Part shown: one piece after another, positions 7,590 through 9,733 of the stretch
Numbering within the stretch: position 1 is the first letter of the stretch
Layout of the letters: every line of letters starts with the position of its first letter
From: HXMU1420-2 sp040830545
GTDB taxonomy: Bacteria; Pseudomonadota; Alphaproteobacteria; Rhodobacterales; Rhodobacteraceae
Assembly (NCBI GenBank): GCA_040830545.1
Contig: JBFOMB010000133.1
Coordinates: 1-9,733, forward strand
DNA length: 9,733 nt
Direction of reading: 5' to 3'
Program-made: the position numbers and the translations under genes
The notes under the pieces: model-generated
Seen by the model: the letters and a program-made list of their open reading frames with translations, nothing else
The model's database searches: none
Told to the model about the DNA's origin: nothing

Positions 7590-7615
7590 GTCGAATCCTC
7601 TGAAGTTCCACAATC

Positions 7616-7631
7616 TGAAACATCTGTTTCA
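7616..7631. promoter_or_regulatory. Candidate RpiR operator 1 (TGAAACA-TC-TGTTTCA)
   Basis: This is a perfect 7-bp inverted repeat with a 2-base spacer. The TGAAA/TTTCA half-sites resemble palindromes used by several RpiR-family regulators, and the adjacent gene encodes such a regulator. It lies 27 bases upstream of the FAD gene start, where it could cover that promoter. Confidence 0.6.
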
Positions 7632-7635
7632 TCGC

Positions 7636-7641
7636 TTGACA
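7636..7641 (+). promoter_or_regulatory. Candidate -35 element (TTGACA) for the RpiR gene
   Basis: This is a perfect sigma-70 -35 hexamer between the two operators. With a 17-base spacer the -10 would fall at 7659-7664 (AACATT, a weak match) inside operator 2, so binding there would block transcription. On the opposite strand, 7642-7637 reads TTGTCA, a possible back-to-back -35 for the leftward operon; its -10 would fall near 7619-7614, partly in operator 1. The -10 matches are poor, so exact start sites are uncertain. Confidence 0.4.
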
Positions 7642-7655
7642 AGTCACAAAACAGT

Positions 7656-7672
7656 TGAAACATTCAGTTTCA
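7656..7672. promoter_or_regulatory. Candidate RpiR operator 2 (TGAAAC-N5-GTTTCA)
   Basis: A 6-bp inverted repeat with a 5-base spacer, sharing the TGAAAC/GTTTCA half-sites of the copy at 7616-7631. The two centres are about 40 bases apart, close to four helical turns, which suits cooperative binding on one DNA face. It lies 29 bases before the GTG start of the regulator. Confidence 0.55.
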
Positions 7673-7701
7673 TTGGCTCGAATCCGGGAGGGGAGGCCCG
7701 C

Positions 7702-8574
7702 GTGCCGCAATCGACGACCATCGAGGACCGCATCAGCAAAAGCTATGCTGGCTTAAGCGACAAGCTTCAGCTTGCCGCTGACTATGTGGCCGAGAACCCG
7801 ATTGACGTGGCGACCCGTTCGCTGCGGTCCGTGGCCTCAACCAGCGGCGTGTCCCCGGCGACATTCTCGCGTCTGGCGCGGGCGCTAGGGTACAAAGACT
7901 ATGAACAAATGCGCGAAGATGGCCGCGCCGCGATGGGCCGCAAGATGGAGTCGTTCTCGGAACGGGCCCACGCCCTGCGATCGAGCTCCAAACCACCAGA
8001 GGGCCGCGTTTATCTGAACCGACAGGCAGCGGCCTGCATTGCCAATATCGAATTTCTGGACCGGGACATGTCCAATGGTCGGCTGGAAGCCGGGGTCGAT
8101 ACCCTGCACAATGCGAACAGCGTGCTGCTGGTCGGATCGCTCGGATCTTCCGGTTTTGTCGACTACTTCTCTTACCTGACGCACTGGTTTTCGAAGACCT
8201 GGCAGGTGGCTGGGCGCAACGGTACGACGCTAGCGGCAGCACTGGCGCGGCTGGGTCCTGAGGACGCGATCCTCGCGCTGTCCAAGGCCCCTTATGCAAA
8301 GCGCACGATCTCTGCCCTGAAGGCGGCCAAACAGAAGGGGGTGGCGACGGTTGTGATAACAGACAGCCATAGTTCCCCTGCACTGGAGTTCGCGGATCAT
8401 GCTTACATTGTTCCTACAGAAAGCCCGCAATTCTTTTCCTCGTATGCAGCCACGCTCGTCTTGATCGAAACAATCGTCACCATGCTCCTGACCAAGTCAG
8501 GACCGGAGGCCGAGGACATGATCCGGGCCGCCGAAGATCAGATCCGCAGTCTGGGTGAAACCTGGACTGGGTAA
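7702..8574 (+). CDS. RpiR-family transcriptional regulator (HTH + SIS domain)
   Basis: This 290-aa DNA-binding regulator has the standard RpiR plan. The N-terminal HTH_6 domain (about 4-80) contains SVASTSGVSPATFSRLARAL (43-62) as the helix-turn-helix. The C-terminal SIS domain (about 139-262) has the strand/loop VLLVGSLGSSG (141-151) and AILALSKAPYAKRT (189-202), which bind phosphorylated sugars or other small ligands in relatives. The start is GTG 7702: GGGAGG at 7691-7696 is 5 bases upstream, and the resulting length matches the family. The frame is open back to an ATG at 7588, but that would overlap the divergent gene's start codon and add 38 residues with no family match. It probably represses or activates both the FAD-BKACE-aminotransferase operon and its own unit, responding to the pathway substrate or an intermediate. 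The ligand is unknown. Confidence 0.93.
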   Translation: MPQSTTIEDRISKSYAGLSDKLQLAADYVAENPIDVATRSLRSVASTSGVSPATFSRLARALGYKDYEQMREDGRAAMGRKMESFSERAHALRSSSKPPEGRVYLNRQAAACIANIEFLDRDMSNGRLEAGVDTLHNANSVLLVGSLGSSGFVDYFSYLTHWFSKTWQVAGRNGTTLAAALARLGPEDAILALSKAPYAKRTISALKAAKQKGVATVVITDSHSSPALEFADHAYIVPTESPQFFSSYAATLVLIETIVTMLLTKSGPEAEDMIRAAEDQIRSLGETWTG

Positions 8575-8608
8575 ACCGCGAACAATCAAACAAACATGGG
8601 AGAAAAAA

Positions 8609-9574
8609 ATGTTTGCGAAACTTAACCTGACGGCGGCCGCCGTTGCCCTGACAGTTGCGGGTGGTGCCGCATATGCTCAGCAGACCTTTATCACCATCGG
8701 CACCGGGGGTGTCACCGGGGTGTATTATCCGACCGGCGGTGCAATCTGCCGTCTGGTGAACAAGGACCGCAAGGAACACGGCGTGCGCTGCTCGGTCGAA
8801 TCCACCGGTGGGTCGGTCTACAACACCCGCACCATCCGCGAGGGCGAGCTGGATTTCGGTGTGGTTCAGTCCGACGTTCAGTCCGCTGCCATGGAAGGCG
8901 TCCGCGCGTTTGAAAACGACGAGCCCTATGGCGATCTGCGCGCCGTGTTCTCGGTCCATCCGGAACCGATGCACGTCATGGTCCGCGCGGATAGCGGCAT
9001 TTCTTCGGTCGCTGACATGAAGGGCAAGCGGGTCAATATCGGCAACCCGGGGTCCGGCACACGGGTTCTGGCGGGCGTTCTGATGGATGCCGCAGGCGTG
9101 TCGCCTGACGATTTTGCCCTAGCCGCCGAGCTGAAATCGTCTGAACAGTCCGCCGCCCTGTGCGACGGCAAGCTGGACGCTGCGATCTGGGCGGCGGGCC
9201 TGCCGAACGGTTCGTCGATGGAAGCCACGTCCACCTGTGACATCAAGCTGCTGGACCTGACATCGTCCGGCATGGACAAGGTTCTGGCCGAAAACGCAGC
9301 CTATGCCGCCGCAGGCATTCCGGGTGGCATGTATCCGGGCAACCCGGACGATGTTGCGTCCTGGGGCCCCAAAGCGACCTTTGTCACCGATGCGTCCACG
9401 CCGGATGAGGTGGTTTACGTGCTGGTCAAGGCGGTCTTTGAAAACTTTGACGACTTCAAGAAACTGCATCCTGCCTTCGGTCGCCTGACAGAAGAGCAGA
9501 TGATCAAGGACGGTCTGTCCGCACCGCTGCATCCGGGTGCCGAGAAGTACTATAAGGAACGCGGCTGGATGTAA
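8609..9574 (+). CDS. TRAP transporter TAXI-family substrate-binding protein
   Basis: This 321-aa periplasmic receptor belongs to a tripartite ATP-independent (TRAP) importer. A signal peptide is clear: MFAK, a hydrophobic stretch rich in Ala/Val/Leu (7-20) and cleavage after AYA (about residue 23). The mature protein starts with the TAXI hallmark FITIGTGGVTGVYYPTGGAI (27-46), then VESTGGSVYN, ELDFGVVQSD and KGKRVNIGNPGSGTR, the usual ligand-cleft segments. Length is typical (about 310-330). The start is ATG 8609 with GGGAGA at 8598-8603; the frame is open further upstream to 8555 but that would overlap the regulator and spoil the signal peptide. It lies 34 bases after the RpiR stop and is probably co-transcribed with it. 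TAXI receptors normally pair with a fused 4TM-12TM permease; none is in the window, and it would be expected to follow. The ligand cannot be read; the operon suggests an amino-carboxylate. Confidence 0.95.
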   Translation: MFAKLNLTAAAVALTVAGGAAYAQQTFITIGTGGVTGVYYPTGGAICRLVNKDRKEHGVRCSVESTGGSVYNTRTIREGELDFGVVQSDVQSAAMEGVRAFENDEPYGDLRAVFSVHPEPMHVMVRADSGISSVADMKGKRVNIGNPGSGTRVLAGVLMDAAGVSPDDFALAAELKSSEQSAALCDGKLDAAIWAAGLPNGSSMEATSTCDIKLLDLTSSGMDKVLAENAAYAAAGIPGGMYPGNPDDVASWGPKATFVTDASTPDEVVYVLVKAVFENFDDFKKLHPAFGRLTEEQMIKDGLSAPLHPGAEKYYKERGWM

Positions 9575-9588
9575 TCAGGCCCGTGGTA

Positions 9589-9613
9589 TCGGATCAGGCT
9601 GCGCCTGATCCGA
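9589..9613 (+). terminator. Strong hairpin after the TAXI gene (attenuator or mRNA-stabilising)
   Basis: TCGGATCAGGC pairs perfectly with GCCTGATCCGA: 11 bp with a 3-base loop (TGC), starting 15 bases after the stop codon. No T-run follows, so it is not a classical intrinsic terminator. Receptor genes at the head of transporter operons often carry such hairpins, which protect the upstream mRNA and give more receptor than permease. That role is inferred here. Confidence 0.65.
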
Positions 9614-9733
9614 CCAACTGTGGGCGGCGGGGGGGCCCGCGCCCCCCCCCCCTCCCCTCCGCCCCTCATCCCACCGCAAGTGCGTGAAGGGGTCTGGGGT
9701 GGACGCGAGCTTCGCCCGTCACGCACACAGGTG
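9614..9733. other. GC-rich non-coding tail with long G and C runs
   Basis: No gene is supported in the last 120 bases. The stretch 9622-9672 has a run of seven G (9629-9635), then CCCGCG, then eleven C (9642-9652) and further C-runs, which can fold into a second GC-only hairpin. The minus strand of 9642-9672 has four or more G-tracts with short loops. The expected TRAP permease start is not visible. Confidence 0.5.

Larger units (their letters stand above)
7590..7701. promoter_or_regulatory. Divergent control region between the FAD gene and the RpiR gene
   Basis: The 112 bases between the chosen start codons are more AT-rich than the flanking genes and hold two inverted repeats plus a TTGACA hexamer between them. 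Both the leftward catabolic operon and the rightward regulator/receptor unit must be read from here. The arrangement fits a regulator controlling itself and the divergent pathway, which is inference from layout. Confidence 0.7.

Noticed and set aside
7590..7613. Eight extra codons at the start of the FAD gene from a TTG at 7613
   Set aside because: Non-canonical start without a ribosome site, while ATG 7589 has AGAGG at proper spacing and begins right before the FAD strand.
7588..7701. Longer N-terminus for the RpiR gene starting at ATG 7588
   Set aside because: It would overlap the divergent start codon and both palindromes and has no family similarity; the GTG at 7702 has a strong ribosome site and gives the normal length.
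1..9733. CRISPR arrays, tRNA or rRNA genes, phage structural genes
   Set aside because: No regularly spaced repeats, no tRNA-like cloverleaf ends and no ribosomal RNA motifs were seen on reading either strand.

Overview
The window looks like an alphaproteobacterial chromosome segment, most likely from the Rhodobacteraceae (Roseobacter group). The grounds are the GC-rich coding sequence, a TAXI-type TRAP receptor beside an RpiR regulator, several dimethylglycine-dehydrogenase-like and DUF849 proteins of a style common in that family, and remnants of an integrase and a DUF6880 protein that I associate with those genomes. This placement is inferred from protein style, not from a marker gene.

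Layout. Bases 1 to about 2150 are a zone of decayed genes. It starts with the degenerate 3' end of an IS6-family insertion sequence (1-290). This element abuts a phosphonoacetate hydrolase gene (phnA, minus strand) and replaces its last third, including one zinc-ligand histidine. Next come about 530 bases with no supportable gene, then a tyrosine recombinase reduced to 77 codons by an in-frame internal deletion (1573-1806), and a frameshifted, truncated DUF6880 remnant (1966-2143). An apparently intact glutathione S-transferase-like gene follows (2152-2814, minus strand), then 261 bases of intergenic DNA.

The right two thirds is a compact, divergently arranged catabolic locus around a control region at 7590-7701. 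Leftward runs a tight operon: a two-domain FAD/folate N-demethylase-like oxidoreductase (DMGDH/sarcosine dehydrogenase family, 794 aa), a BKACE (DUF849) beta-keto acid cleavage enzyme joined by a 4-base ATGA overlap, and a class III PLP aminotransferase 15 bases further on. Rightward runs an RpiR-family regulator and a TAXI-family periplasmic receptor, then a strong hairpin and a GC-rich tract. The partner TRAP permease would be expected just beyond the window.

The control region carries two TGAAAC/GTTTCA inverted repeats about 40 bases apart, flanking a TTGACA -35-like hexamer. They are the obvious candidate RpiR operators. Together the genes suggest import of an N-methylated amino acid or related amine-carboxylate, oxidative N-demethylation to methylene-tetrahydrofolate, transamination to a keto acid, and acetyl-CoA-dependent cleavage by the BKACE enzyme. 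The substrate is unknown. The BKACE active-site signature differs from that of the characterised lysine-fermentation enzyme, so this may be an undescribed pathway. That part is inference.
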